Positions 35,963 to 48,692 are shown, counted from the first letter of the stretch. The stretch is 64,000 bases of DNA from Agaribacterium sp. ZY112 (GCF_041346925.1 NZ_CP166840.1:3405001-3469000), one strand, 5' to 3'. A program made the numbers and translations. The notes: generated by a model from the sequence alone, not told the origin.

Positions 35963-36845
35963 GGTTTTGATCTCGGCAAGCTTCGTTTGGGAATTCAAAC
36001 TCTATGGTTGTGTGCTGCAAGCCATATGCTTCCAAGCTATTGGCAATATCTTTTTTTAGTTTAAGTTGTGCTTCAGGCAGGACAAATTTATTAAGTACCA
36101 AGTGCACCGTCATCACATGGTGCTCACCATCAAGCGACCAAAGATGTAGGTGATGAATTTCACTAATCTCATTAAATCTTAAGAGTGATGATCGGATGCC
36201 TCGGTAACTTTCGGTACTTGGAGCGGCTTGAAGAAACAATTTGATGGTAGTCCATAAGTTACGAACCACATTAGCTAGAATAAAAAGCGTAAATACGATA
36301 GAGAGAATGGGGTCAAGAACCGGCCACTCGACAAACATCAAAATAATCGAAACAATCAATACGGCTACCCAGCCCAGTACGTCCTCCAGTAAGTGCCAAT
36401 TTAGAATTTTCTCATTCAATGTTTTCCCTGCGCTTAACTTAAGGGCTGCGTAGCCATTTACCATGACGCCCATAATCGCCAAGCCTAGCATTCCCTCGAC
36501 AACTGGCATTTCTGGATTAAATAGCTTTGGAATAGCTTCTGTTAACACCCAGACCGAACCAATAACAAGTACCACGCCATTGATCAGCGCTCCCAGCAAA
36601 GAAAACCGGCGGTAGCCATAACTAAATTTAGTCGTTGCCTCTTTTTCACTGAGTCTTCCAAGCAGCCAGGCCAAGCCAATTGAAAGGCTATCCCCTAAAT
36701 CATGCACCGCATCGGCCATGATGGCGGTACTGTTAGTAAGCCAGCCTCCGATAAATTCGATGATCGTAAAGCTCACATTCAAAAAGAAAGCCCATGCGAT
36801 TCTTTTGGAGGAAGCATTTTCGTGATGATGATTGTGACTGTGCAT
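35946..36845 (-). CDS. CzcD/ZitB-like cation diffusion facilitator
   Basis: 299 aa CDF exporter with six membrane helices. His-rich N-terminus (HSHNHHHE), HxxxD site in MADAVHDLGDS and a second DxxxD-type site in ILNWHLLEDVLGW, then a cytoplasmic domain. It exports Zn/Cd/Co in exchange for protons. It follows the CzcN-like gene by 9 bp in the czc operon. Confidence 0.9.
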   Translation of the reverse strand: MHSHNHHHENASSKRIAWAFFLNVSFTIIEFIGGWLTNSTAIMADAVHDLGDSLSIGLAWLLGRLSEKEATTKFSYGYRRFSLLGALINGVVLVIGSVWVLTEAIPKLFNPEMPVVEGMLGLAIMGVMVNGYAALKLSAGKTLNEKILNWHLLEDVLGWVAVLIVSIILMFVEWPVLDPILSIVFTLFILANVVRNLWTTIKLFLQAAPSTESYRGIRSSLLRFNEISEIHHLHLWSLDGEHHVMTVHLVLNKFVLPEAQLKLKKDIANSLEAYGLQHTTIEFEFPNEACRDQNHDENN

Positions 36846-36854
36846 GACAATCTC

Positions 36855-37457
36855 CTATAGCCAGCGTCTAACTTGCTGACAATAATCCCGATATTGTTGT
36901 CCGTGCAATCTCGTTAGATACTCCTCCTCCATCGCTACCTGTATTTGAATCAATGCAATATCAAGAGCCAAAATCGCGAATGTGATTGGATTTGGCAAAA
37001 GCAAGAAATAACCAAGCGATATAAAAATGATGCCGACAAAAATCGGATTTCTTGAGTACCGAAATAGGCCTCGCTGAACAAATTCCGTTTTTTGCTCATG
37101 ATCAATACCAATGCACCAAGAGGCTCCCATCTGAGATTGGGCCGTTGCCACCCAAACTAGCGCAATCGTCATAATTCCCATACCCGCATATTTAACCGAG
37201 GTGCTGATGAGCAATTCGATGGACCCCAGCAACATATATAGATTTGGAAAAAATGAATAAACGATAAATATTAAAATAGATAATACGGGTAACCATTTAA
37301 AATAGATGCCTGTGATCGCCTCAGGCCCTGACTTTTGGTTAAGTTTAAAGGCATTAACTCCGGTGCTCTTTGCAACGGTATAATTCCTCCAAACAACTGC
37401 AACACCAAAAAATAAAGCAAAATAAACGGACAAAAAATAAATGATCAGCTGATTCAT
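36855..37457 (-). CDS. CzcN-like isoprenylcysteine-methyltransferase-family membrane protein
   Basis: 200 aa from the ATG at 37457, which has GGGAGGGG upstream. Four to five membrane helices, then the ICMT/PEMT C-terminal signature (FRYSRNPIFVGIIFISLGY, later EEEYLTRLHGQQYRDYCQQV). Proteins of this family (CzcN) sit in czc and ncc operons; their substrate there is unknown. Located between czcA and the CDF gene on the same strand. Confidence 0.8.
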   Translation of the reverse strand: MNQLIIYFLSVYFALFFGVAVVWRNYTVAKSTGVNAFKLNQKSGPEAITGIYFKWLPVLSILIFIVYSFFPNLYMLLGSIELLISTSVKYAGMGIMTIALVWVATAQSQMGASWCIGIDHEQKTEFVQRGLFRYSRNPIFVGIIFISLGYFLLLPNPITFAILALDIALIQIQVAMEEEYLTRLHGQQYRDYCQQVRRWL

Positions 37458-37499
37458 TGTATTAGCCCCTCCCAAAAAAGAGGGGCTCCTCCTTATGAT

Positions 37500-40616
<3,117 letters not shown>

Positions 40617-41753
40617 TTAGTGTTCGTGTTCTGCTTCGGATTTTTCGATATCAGCTTTTATCAAATAGCTATTTTCACTGACATATTGACTGTTCACTTC
40701 AAGCCCATCGATAACTTCATAGAAATGATCATCACTTTTACCCAGTACAAGTGGCGTAAAGCGGTATTCATCCCCCGCCTTAACGAACACACCCTGGCGC
40801 CCCCCCAGGGTTTGCACCGCATCTTTTACTACCGTCAAAGGAACCGAAAAGCGGCCGGTTTCCACGCGTGCTTCGATCATTAAGCCCGGAGATAAAGCCT
40901 GTTTACCATTGGCCAACTTGACGCGCGCCACCAGATAAGGGGATTCCATTGACGGTACAATATGGTCCACCGTGGATTCCACGCTGGTATTGCTTGCTAG
41001 TAAGTGAACCGCTTGACCTTCTGTGACCGAAGACTGCTGCGCGGGATAAACACGCAGTTCCGCCCAAACGGTGTCGAAGTTGGCGATGGAAAACAGAACC
41101 TGGTCTTTTGTCACTTCGCCGATATTGGCATGACGCTGAACGATCCTCCCGGCAATGGGCGAGCGGATTGCATAGGTTTTCAGGCTTTCGTTGGATTCAA
41201 TTTCAGCCAATACATCGCCAGTTTCTACACGATCGCCAAGCGTGACTTTGACTGACTTAACCATACCCTCAAAACGCGCACGCACATGACTCAGCTGTTC
41301 AGGTGCGGAAACAATCGAGCCGAAGACAGTGATGGTTTGGTGAAGCTCTTGCGAGCCTGCGGTGGCCGTGACAATACCTACCTGTTTGGCCATCCCATTT
41401 TCGATGCGGCTCGTATTTTCCTCGTCGTGTCCATGTGTATCTTTTTCACCATGGCCTTCGTGTTCATCATGATCACCATCTTCATGATGCGATGCGTGCT
41501 GTTCCGTGGCTTCATGTTTCAGGTCATGCCCTTCTTGGTCGTGATCAACATGGCCTTCGTGCTCATCATGATCACCGTCTTCATGATGCGATGCATGTTG
41601 TTCCGTGGCTTCATGCTTGTGGTCATGGTCATCCTCAGACCAAGCATTTAAAGGTAAGATACTGAATAGCAAAACTTGGGCGAAGAACACAGTTAAAAAA
41701 GTTTTTTGATTTTTGGGTTTTCTGTAGGGAAACAATGTTGTTGAGCGCTTCAT
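40617..41753 (-). CDS. czcB: CzcB-like adaptor with a duplicated His-rich N-terminus
   Basis: 378 aa: signal anchor, His/Asp/Glu-rich segment of about 70 residues, then the barrel-sandwich hybrid (GDVLAEIESNESL) and beta-barrel of RND adaptors. The His-rich segment is two near-identical 23-residue units starting KHEATEQHASHHEDGDHDE, encoded by a 69-bp tandem-type repeat. It bridges CzcA and CzcC and likely scavenges zinc or cadmium. It shares one base with the upstream His-rich gene. Confidence 0.88.
   Translation of the reverse strand: MKRSTTLFPYRKPKNQKTFLTVFFAQVLLFSILPLNAWSEDDHDHKHEATEQHASHHEDGDHDEHEGHVDHDQEGHDLKHEATEQHASHHEDGDHDEHEGHGEKDTHGHDEENTSRIENGMAKQVGIVTATAGSQELHQTITVFGSIVSAPEQLSHVRARFEGMVKSVKVTLGDRVETGDVLAEIESNESLKTYAIRSPIAGRIVQRHANIGEVTKDQVLFSIANFDTVWAELRVYPAQQSSVTEGQAVHLLASNTSVESTVDHIVPSMESPYLVARVKLANGKQALSPGLMIEARVETGRFSVPLTVVKDAVQTLGGRQGVFVKAGDEYRFTPLVLGKSDDHFYEVIDGLEVNSQYVSENSYLIKADIEKSEAEHEH
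41450..41618 (-). repeat. Direct repeat of 69 bp encoding the duplicated His-rich unit of CzcB
   Basis: Units lie at about 41451–41519 and 41550–41618, offset by 99 bp, with a few silent or near-silent differences between them. The drift in third positions shows the duplication is not recent. Such repeats can change length by slippage. Confidence 0.8.
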
Positions 41754-42058
41754 TATTTGTCTCCTTTAGATTTGTCTTGTGAATGGTCGTGCGCGTGATC
41801 GTCATGATTTTTATCGGCATTTTCTTCGTGGTCCACATGATCGTCGTGTTTCACTTGATCACCTTTTGACTGATGTGCTTTATGTTTTTTGGACTTTTCA
41901 TGCCCATCGTGTTCTACGTGATCGCCTTCAGCATGATGTTCGTTATGTTTTTCGGTTTTTTCATGTTTATGGCCATGGCCCTCTGCTGCGAGAGCTGTGG
42001 CATTTAAGGTAAAAACAAAAGCGGTCATTAATATGATGAATACGGTTTTCATAGTCAT
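41753..42058 (-). CDS. Small secreted His-rich metal-binding protein
   Basis: 101 aa: signal peptide (TVFIILMTAFVFTLNATALA) and a mature part almost entirely His, Lys, Glu and Asp (EGHGHKHEKTEKHNEHH). It lies between czcC and czcB. It likely buffers zinc or cadmium in the periplasm, comparable in position to CzcI/CzcE-type accessory proteins, but no fold is evident. Low complexity limits family assignment. Confidence 0.7.
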   Translation of the reverse strand: MTMKTVFIILMTAFVFTLNATALAAEGHGHKHEKTEKHNEHHAEGDHVEHDGHEKSKKHKAHQSKGDQVKHDDHVDHEENADKNHDDHAHDHSQDKSKGDK

Positions 42059-42107
42059 AGATTCCTAAGGTCTGATTTGATCAAACCTGAACAAAAAGGT
42101 TATTAAA

Positions 42108-43379
42108 TTATGGGTTGAGTGCTTCGCTGGTCAGCTTTTCAATCAAGGCCTGACTCACGAGGGCGGTTGTAGCGGCATCGATGAGCGCCTGTTTGCTGGC
42201 GAGCAATTCTTCCTGGGCGGCGATTAAATCGAGGTAGCGATAACGCCCGTTCTCAAAACCTTCAGTCGTCAGTCTTAGCGCTTTCTCCAATGCGGGGATG
42301 GCAACCTTTTGGGTAAGATTTGCCGCAGTGATACTTTGCTTTCGAAGTGACCAGGCCTCAAAAAGCCGCGCATGCAGTTGCAATAGTCGATCTTTTTGGG
42401 CGTAATCCACAGCGTTACGGTTAGCAAGTGCAGCCTTTACTTCGCCGTTGCTGCGTTTACCGGAAAATAGTGGAATGGAAAGCCCGGCGGTGAATGCCGA
42501 TTCACCCGTTTCTTCAAAACGTTTTACGCCAACTCGCCAGCTTAAATCACTACGGCCATTTGCGCGGGCCAGTGTGACTTGCGCATCCCGGATGCGCGCT
42601 TCACTGGCCAGTACCCGAATGGCGGGCGATGTTTGGACGCGTGCGTACAGCTGATCAAAACTGTTGGTAGCCCCAAAGTTATAAAGATTGCCTTCCAGCG
42701 TGGCAAATTTTGCGGTGGTTTCTCCCCAGAATCTTACGAGCTGCACTTTTTGTCGTTTAAAATGTTCTTGTAATGCAGCGAGTCGGATCTCTGCGCGAGT
42801 GAGCGCCGCTTGGGCTCGCATCACTTCCGCTTCCGGTGTGGCGCCTCGTGCAGACCGTGTTTTCACTGTCTTAAGCAGTGATTGAGATAAGGCCAAAGAT
42901 TCTTCGGCTAGTTGAATATTGGCCTGCGTCGCCAGCCCTTCGATGTATATCTCGGTTAATGCTCCGAGCACGTCGAGGGTCGCGGCTTGCTGTTCCCACT
43001 CCATCTGGTTTATACGGGCATCCGCATAAGAAAGGCGTGCCTGGCGTTTTCTGCCCAGCTCGATCGCTGAAGACAACGCCAGCGTGGTTTCCGCTGCATC
43101 AAGGCCTTGGTTACTGCCTGAACCGGCGAAATTTTCGACCTCAAGCTCAAGTGCTAGCGCCGGTCGCAAGGCACTGCTTTGCTTTTGAGCATTCAACACT
43201 TCTGTTGAGAAGCGGTATTGGTAAAGTTGAGGGTTTTGAGCAAGCGTCGAGGCCAGCGCTTTTTTTAAGGTCAGCGTGGTGCCAGTGTTTTCTGCTGCAA
43301 CGACAGGTGTTGTACTGCTGAGTAAAAACGCAAGCAGCACGCAGGTGCGTTTGCACCTAAAAAATAGTGTATATCTCAT
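42108..43379 (-). CDS. czcC: CzcC-like TolC-family outer-membrane factor
   Basis: 423 aa with signal peptide and two OEP repeats (SALRPALALELEVENFAG, SSAIELGRKRQARL; later VGVKRFEETGESAFTAG and LSIPLFSGKRSNG). It is the outer-membrane channel of the czc-type pump. About 50 bp separate it from the His-rich gene and 60 bp from the upstream Cys/His-rich gene. Confidence 0.88.
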   Translation of the reverse strand: MRYTLFFRCKRTCVLLAFLLSSTTPVVAAENTGTTLTLKKALASTLAQNPQLYQYRFSTEVLNAQKQSSALRPALALELEVENFAGSGSNQGLDAAETTLALSSAIELGRKRQARLSYADARINQMEWEQQAATLDVLGALTEIYIEGLATQANIQLAEESLALSQSLLKTVKTRSARGATPEAEVMRAQAALTRAEIRLAALQEHFKRQKVQLVRFWGETTAKFATLEGNLYNFGATNSFDQLYARVQTSPAIRVLASEARIRDAQVTLARANGRSDLSWRVGVKRFEETGESAFTAGLSIPLFSGKRSNGEVKAALANRNAVDYAQKDRLLQLHARLFEAWSLRKQSITAANLTQKVAIPALEKALRLTTEGFENGRYRYLDLIAAQEELLASKQALIDAATTALVSQALIEKLTSEALNP

Positions 43380-43439
43380 GGAAAAGTCCTGAGTTAAGTC
43401 GTGTTTCCGCTAATGGGGGTAAAAAACAGTGCTTAGGAC

Positions 43440-43790
43440 TTAGGCAATTGGAGGGCGTAGGAAGGTTTCGAAAGTGTCTGGAATGGTTTTATCAGAATAA
43501 TCTGGAATTAGAGAAGAACTTTTCGCCATGAATATGCGGTCAATCGTGATAACTATGGCTGTCGTAGAATGGCCGTGGCAATGACAACAATGGTGGCAAT
43601 CACGCTCACCGATTTCGGATTGATGATTAGCGTCCACGAAGTGCTTATCTTCTGTCTCTGTGTGATGATGATCTTCAAAAGTCAGGTGCCCTAACCCCGA
43701 TTGATGCTCCGTGTGCATATCTGCCAAGCCTGCCGCTGACTGTAACGTCATCAGTAGGAGTAGTAGATATGTAAAGGCGCGTAGTTTCAC
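43440..43790 (-). CDS. Secreted His/Cys-rich protein heading the czc operon
   Basis: 116 aa with a signal peptide (FTYLLLLLMTLQSAAGLA) and a metal-rich middle (DHHHTETEDKH, DCHHCCHCHGH), ending FLRPPIA. The layout and ending resemble the CopL-like protein at 23640 and CzcI-type leaders. It is the first gene after the cadmium/zinc-type promoter at 43826–43856. Periplasmic metal binding is inferred. Confidence 0.65.
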   Translation of the reverse strand: MKLRAFTYLLLLLMTLQSAAGLADMHTEHQSGLGHLTFEDHHHTETEDKHFVDANHQSEIGERDCHHCCHCHGHSTTAIVITIDRIFMAKSSSLIPDYSDKTIPDTFETFLRPPIA

Positions 43791-43825
43791 AGGATTTCAA
43801 AGCACTTGTTTTAGTCAATGGGCAC

Positions 43826-43856
43826 AGTATAGACTCTATAGCCACTATAGAGTCAA
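43826..43856 (-). promoter_or_regulatory. CadR/PbrR-type promoter of the czc operon
   Basis: Minus strand TTGACT (43856–43851) and TATACT (43831–43826), 19-bp spacer holding the dyad ACTCTATAG/CTATAGAGT. This is the MerR-family operator style for Cd/Pb/Zn sensors. It lies 10 bp before the regulator's start and fires leftward into the czc genes. Confidence 0.85.
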
Positions 43857-43866
43857 GGGTGTGATA

Positions 43867-44271
43867 GTGAAAATTGGTGAATTAGCTAAATCAAGTGGTT
43901 GTTCTGTCCAAACAATCCGATATTACGAAAAAGAGGGGCTCATCTCGGCTCCTTCGCGCTCTGAGGGTAATTTTCGATTGTATGACCAACAAGCTGAAGA
44001 GAGGCTGATATTTATTAAGCGTTGCCGGAACTTAGATCTTTCTCTGGACGAAGTGAAACAGCTGTTAACGCTCAGTCTTGAGCCCGATACTGCGTGCGAT
44101 GAGGTTAACCAAATTGTCGATAAGCATATTCAGCTAGTGGAAGCGAGAATTGCTGATCTTCAACATTTGCATGGTCAGCTAAGACGACTGCGAGAGGATT
44201 GTACAAAAAGCCTTACAGTTAATCAGTGCGGAATAATAAAAACTCTGAAAGCGCCGGGAGTTGATGATTGA
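43867..44271 (+). CDS. CadR/PbrR-like MerR-family Cd/Pb/Zn regulator
   Basis: 134 aa from the GTG at 43867 (KIGELAKSSGCSVQTIRYYEKEGL), another GTG lying 6 bp upstream. Cysteines match the CadR/PbrR pattern: one in DTACDEV after the HTH, then DCTKSL and NQCGI near the C-terminus. It is divergent from the czc operon and sits beside its operator. A longer upstream frame would cross the promoter and is rejected. Confidence 0.87.
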   Translation: MKIGELAKSSGCSVQTIRYYEKEGLISAPSRSEGNFRLYDQQAEERLIFIKRCRNLDLSLDEVKQLLTLSLEPDTACDEVNQIVDKHIQLVEARIADLQHLHGQLRRLREDCTKSLTVNQCGIIKTLKAPGVDD

Positions 44272-44297
44272 TTATCACATGGTCGATTTGTCGACGC

Positions 44298-44927
44298 CTA
44301 TTCGATAGGTGCGCTATGGCCTAATCGTTCCGCAGTTTTCTTTTGGCCACTCGATAACGCTTTCCAGAATTTGTGCACTTTAAAAGTATCCATTTCTTTC
44401 AAGTCATCCTTGTATTTTCTGCGATTGAGTGTGACTTTGAAGAATGAAGGGCTATGGTCGATATTATTTTTTTGTAATCGCCAAAAAACGACGAAAGCAA
44501 ACTTGGGTGTTAAATATTTATTTTTAAGATAGTAATTCAATGCGTTGCTTAATATCTCGTTAGATTCCGCTTGAGCAAGTTTTTTAAGTGCGTTGATACA
44601 AGACTCATAGCACATTTTTCTTTGTAGCTCATTTAGCTTTTTCTCTGCGCCTTTTTTATCAAGCACTTTACCCGCGTCATCGAATACCTGGACCTGGAAT
44701 TTTACGATGCAGCTGGATCCGACCCAGAGGCGCTTTCGTGTATTCCTGTTTTCGATTTCAAAGTGGTAGCGTAGCTTTTCCTGATCGCAAAGCTCACAGT
44801 CTTCCTTTGCTATCAAATGGTCTTCCATGTTGTCGGTGAAATACCACTCCTGAAACGCTTCGGGCAAGTTTCCGGCTATAGATAGCGGGAGGATGTTGTT
44901 GGCAACTCTCTTTGGGTAGGTGTTCAC
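44298..44927 (-). CDS. Hypothetical protein with a CxxC-type motif downstream of the IetAS-type pair
   Basis: 209 aa, soluble, Lys-rich in the C-terminal half. CELCDQEKLRYHFEIEN near residue 43 and VGSSCIVKF near 69 look like a zinc-binding fold that may contact nucleic acid. It lies 41 bp after the subtilisin gene on the same strand, so it may be a third member of that operon, but IetAS is known as a two-gene system. No family recognised. Confidence 0.6.
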   Translation of the reverse strand: MNTYPKRVANNILPLSIAGNLPEAFQEWYFTDNMEDHLIAKEDCELCDQEKLRYHFEIENRNTRKRLWVGSSCIVKFQVQVFDDAGKVLDKKGAEKKLNELQRKMCYESCINALKKLAQAESNEILSNALNYYLKNKYLTPKFAFVVFWRLQKNNIDHSPSFFKVTLNRRKYKDDLKEMDTFKVHKFWKALSSGQKKTAERLGHSAPIE

Positions 44928-44968
44928 GATGACTCCTTTACCGTTGGTAGCGTTTCGTATTCGAATTA

Positions 44969-47593
44969 TTATAGAGAAATTTTCTCCGTAGCCTTTTGCT
45001 CTACATGTTGTTCAAGGATCGATTTAACTTCTTCATAAATGGGCAGCTCGATATTGCTTGAATCTAGCGTGACTACCAAGGCATACGGAATAACCAATTT
45101 TTTTCCTCCTGCTCGCGCTTTGCAGTTAACTTTGAGCTGAATCTCATCACCAGACAAAAAGGGGCTCGCCTTATCGCCTCGAATCACATCATGATAAACC
45201 GTCCCTTTCTTTTGATGGTGGTGATAATAATCACGAGTATCAAAATCGAGAGGGCTGGATTGCTTGGGGTCGGAAACCCAAAGCTGGGCTTGTCGGTATT
45301 CGCTATGCATTGGATTTATGGGGGAGAACCACGCCAGGGTGATAATCATTCTTCTACCTTCTTCTACCGCAGAGAGGCATTCAGGTAGAGGGAAACTGTA
45401 GATGTCGGCGTCATCGAGTTTTACTTTTCCTGTATGTATAAGTGTTGCTTGGTTGGTTGTGCAGGCGTGAATTCGTTGTTCGTTTATCTGCCCGTAACCG
45501 AATAATTGGCTTTCATTCCCCTTGTACGTGCGGCTGTTTTTAACCGTTTTAAGGGCGTTTTCGCAAACCTCTTGGGCGTCATTCGATAGCTCCGCACCAT
45601 GTGTGACGAGTGCTTTTAGTATCAGTGCTTCTGGAGCGTGGTTTAGTGCATCATCCTCTTGAAATTCTCTCATTGAGTTAATTGTTTCATGCAGCATGGC
45701 AATGCGTCTGGTGGTGAGTGCTGCCGCATTACTGGTGCCATAGCTAAAGGCATACCCGTTGATGTCTCCAGGGTTGTTTCCTGGGGTGGCAACTTTGTGC
45801 CCTGGGCCAAATGATTTTGGTGTATTTATGACACTCAAGGTCATCGGGTCTTTGTCGTGGTAAGAGGTATTTCGGTAGGTGACCCGACCACCGGATGCCA
45901 TTATCTCCGGCTTAATGCTATTTGCCTTGCCTAATGAGATTGGGTTTATTGGTGAAAACATCCCATTCGTACTGAAGGGGTCGATAATGTTTGGAATACT
46001 GTTGTCTTCGCTGTGGTCATGGTGTGCAGCTTTCACCGTTAAGGCGTTAACTGATTCCGCTGGCGACATAAGTCTGCGTGACCAACGGTTTTTATCGAGG
46101 GCTTCAACTATCACTTTCTCCCTTTCTGAAGGATCTAGCGCCTGAAAATCTTCATGGTTGGTTTCTAGGTCGATATCGTCGGAGTGATTCCCTGCGCTTA
46201 CGATGAAAAGAACGTTATAGCGATGTGACAACCAATCTAACATTCGGGCCCATGGGCTCATATTTCTATCAAAAAGTTGTCTAGGGTCGCAAACCGATAA
46301 GTTGATTGCTTTTACATCGGGTGCTGTCGGTGGTGAGTCACCGTCTCCTTCAAACAGGCGTTTCACTGCGCGATGTATCAAGTCTAACGGTAATACTCCC
46401 TCGGGGATGCATTCTAGGCGTTTCCCATCCAAGCCAGGGTTTCCGGGAGCAAGTATGGGTAGTGCATAAAGGGGGGAGTCGAGAGGTCGCTCTTGGGCAT
46501 TTTTATCGCCATGAATAATTAGTGATGCCATGGCTGTTCCGTGAAGCTGCTCCCCTGGTGTTTGATATAGTTCGGAATAGTCGTCAAGATCTTCGATAAT
46601 AATTCTTCCAGCTATCGAAGCATGGTTTTCCAGAGGGAGACCGTCAAATAGCGCTACAACAGGAGAATTGGAAGCTAAGGGTTCCGCGCCTGGTGATGTT
46701 TCTTCGACTAAATACTCACTTCCATCATCAGGAAGCGAGAAGCCGCATTGGCCCAGAGGTCTGAAAAACATGACGTCGTCGCATCGCATTAGCTGAAGGT
46801 GGACAGCCCCTTTTTCGATCACACTTTTAACTCGTTCAATCGGTAATTCACCTCGTAGCGCGTGATAGGCGATGCCTGTATGGACAAATGCGCTGGTTAT
46901 TTTTCCCCCTTGAGTTTCAATTAGTGTTTTAAGGCTCTGTTCTGCGTGATGTCGTGCGGCTTTGGTTGGACGAAACCATAGTTCGATTTCAAATGGGACT
47001 GTTTCCGAACCGTACGATTCGGTATCTTCAATACGGTATTGCCAATCTTCGAGGATACCGGTTTTTTTGATTCTGTCTTCAGTATCCCAAAACCGGACAT
47101 TGTTGAGTTGCTTTAGTGCATGGCGTAGAGGTGCTAGGCCGCGATCCATTGCGTCGGGCCCCGTGGCTTTTTGCCAGTGCGTAAGCAATTGCTTTAAGCC
47201 CTCCTGGTTGCTCATCGTGAGGTAAATTTCACATTCGACGGGCTTTCTGGCGTTTTCCCTGCCGACGTAAATCTTCTCCTCATCGGCATGGTCCTCGGTT
47301 AGCCAGTGGGTCATATATTCAAACCCCTGAACTTTACTGAGCGCATTGGCGAAGTCCTTGACGCTGCCTGCGAGCTCAAGAACCAGAACTTTTTCTGGGC
47401 TTAAGCCCTCAATGCTCTCGCACAGGGAGATATGCTCGGCGAAATGAGTTTGTAGTTGCTGGATTTTGGGTTTGAAAAGGCGGAATTGATCGGTGCCAGA
47501 GGGGGTATTGAATCGCGGCGGGCGCCCACTTAAGGGGTCTAATTCGGATACTGATTTGGGTGGGGCGAAGGTAAGGTGAGGCCGCAGTTCCAT
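44969..47593 (-). CDS. Subtilisin-like S8 protease of an IetAS-type system
   Basis: 874 aa, cytoplasmic (no signal peptide). The catalytic triad is visible: D317 in VALFDGLP, H351 in EQLHGTAMAS, S621 in SYGTSNAAA, with the oxyanion Asn N469 in SAGNH. About 300 residues precede the protease domain and 240 follow. With the AAA ATPase gene 39 bp upstream it matches IetS/IetA, first described as a plasmid stability and incompatibility pair in Agrobacterium and later found to give phage defence. Targets are unknown. Confidence 0.85.
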   Translation of the reverse strand: MELRPHLTFAPPKSVSELDPLSGRPPRFNTPSGTDQFRLFKPKIQQLQTHFAEHISLCESIEGLSPEKVLVLELAGSVKDFANALSKVQGFEYMTHWLTEDHADEEKIYVGRENARKPVECEIYLTMSNQEGLKQLLTHWQKATGPDAMDRGLAPLRHALKQLNNVRFWDTEDRIKKTGILEDWQYRIEDTESYGSETVPFEIELWFRPTKAARHHAEQSLKTLIETQGGKITSAFVHTGIAYHALRGELPIERVKSVIEKGAVHLQLMRCDDVMFFRPLGQCGFSLPDDGSEYLVEETSPGAEPLASNSPVVALFDGLPLENHASIAGRIIIEDLDDYSELYQTPGEQLHGTAMASLIIHGDKNAQERPLDSPLYALPILAPGNPGLDGKRLECIPEGVLPLDLIHRAVKRLFEGDGDSPPTAPDVKAINLSVCDPRQLFDRNMSPWARMLDWLSHRYNVLFIVSAGNHSDDIDLETNHEDFQALDPSEREKVIVEALDKNRWSRRLMSPAESVNALTVKAAHHDHSEDNSIPNIIDPFSTNGMFSPINPISLGKANSIKPEIMASGGRVTYRNTSYHDKDPMTLSVINTPKSFGPGHKVATPGNNPGDINGYAFSYGTSNAAALTTRRIAMLHETINSMREFQEDDALNHAPEALILKALVTHGAELSNDAQEVCENALKTVKNSRTYKGNESQLFGYGQINEQRIHACTTNQATLIHTGKVKLDDADIYSFPLPECLSAVEEGRRMIITLAWFSPINPMHSEYRQAQLWVSDPKQSSPLDFDTRDYYHHHQKKGTVYHDVIRGDKASPFLSGDEIQLKVNCKARAGGKKLVIPYALVVTLDSSNIELPIYEEVKSILEQHVEQKATEKISL

Positions 47594-47632
47594 AGGCAGA
47601 AGATTCCCTAAGGGTGAATTTTTTGTTGGATA

Positions 47633-48604
47633 TTAATCCTTAACATGCATGCGGTGTTGCCAGAATTCAAGTCGTTCTTTCGTAATGTTTTTTATTCTCT
47701 TCTCGCTTTCAGGTAGTCCTAATACGTATTGGCGCTGCACATCTAGCGCGAATTCTTGAAGTTCTGCGAAACTAAGCCCCTTCAATTTATCTGCAAGCGT
47801 TGATGCAGCGTATCCGAAAGGGTGCCCAACTCGCTCAACAAATGCCTCAAACCAGCGAATGGCCATGGCGCGAGTAGGTTGAGGAAGGGTAAGTTGAATT
47901 TGAAAACGTCGCCACATCGCTTTGTCTAGCATGGACTCATGATTTGTAGCGCCGATTACAATGACATGACTTGGTAGATTATCGATTTGCTTTAAAAGGC
48001 TGTTAACAACGCGCTTGATTTCGCCGTTATCGTTTTCATCGCCTCTCTCTTTGCTGATTGCGTCAAATTCATCAAAAAACAGTATGCATCGGCGAGACTT
48101 CACGTGATCAAACAGTTTGTCTAGCTGGCTTGATGTTTCTCCAAGGTAGCGGCTGATGATCCCTTCGTATTTCACAATAAAAAGGGGAAGCATCATCTGA
48201 TTCGCAATGGCTTCGGCCAACGTCGTTTTCCCGTTACCAGGAGGGCCAGAAAGGAGAATGCGGTGGCGCGGTTCTAAGTTGTAGGATCGCAGTAGGTCTC
48301 TTCGCTGGTGTTCTTCAATAAGTTCATTGCAAGCCTTAAATACGTGATCAGGCACGATGAGGTCGGCAAGCGTTTTTTCTGTATAAACCTCATAAAATGC
48401 ATTTTGAAGGCTGGAGTTGCTGTTGCTTGGCTGTTTCGCTTCACTTTTGGTTTCATTAATCAGCGAAACGAGCTTGTCGGCAAAGTGGTAGTGGTTACGG
48501 CTGCGCGCTTCCTCAGCAATAGCTTCTGCCGTTTTCACAAACAGGGGTAAGTCCCCGCTCATGCCGGTTTTTACTAGGTTCACCACTAAGTCTGAACGAG
48601 CCAT
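47633..48604 (-). CDS. AAA+ ATPase of an IetAS-type system
   Basis: 323 aa from the ATG at 48604, which has GGAG 8 bases upstream; a longer frame to 48646 lacks one. Walker A GPPGNGKT (about 120–127), pore-loop-like YEGIISRYLGE, Walker B ILFFDEFDAI and sensor VIGATNH. It resembles proteasome-regulatory/FtsH-type unfoldases and likely controls or feeds the S8 protease encoded next. In IetAS the ATPase restrains the protease. Confidence 0.86.
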   Translation of the reverse strand: MARSDLVVNLVKTGMSGDLPLFVKTAEAIAEEARSRNHYHFADKLVSLINETKSEAKQPSNSNSSLQNAFYEVYTEKTLADLIVPDHVFKACNELIEEHQRRDLLRSYNLEPRHRILLSGPPGNGKTTLAEAIANQMMLPLFIVKYEGIISRYLGETSSQLDKLFDHVKSRRCILFFDEFDAISKERGDENDNGEIKRVVNSLLKQIDNLPSHVIVIGATNHESMLDKAMWRRFQIQLTLPQPTRAMAIRWFEAFVERVGHPFGYAASTLADKLKGLSFAELQEFALDVQRQYVLGLPESEKRIKNITKERLEFWQHRMHVKD

Positions 48605-48692
48605 TGTAGGTCTCCAACGAAAATGTCCCTTCCTCACTAAACTCAAACAGTTTTAAGGTTGGCACGCGAAAATTCTAATATTCCCATTATAG

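Noticed and set aside
41450..41618. A CRISPR-like or regulatory repeat array
   Set aside because: Only two units, inside the czcB frame, encoding a His-rich segment; explained by protein repeat duplication.
41286..41665. Plus-strand open frames opposite czcB
   Set aside because: They are antisense shadows of the His-rich coding repeats.
43711..43866. A 52-residue N-terminal extension of the CadR/PbrR-like regulator
   Set aside because: It would cross the MerR-type operator and the family starts at KIGELAK; the GTG at 43867 is preferred.
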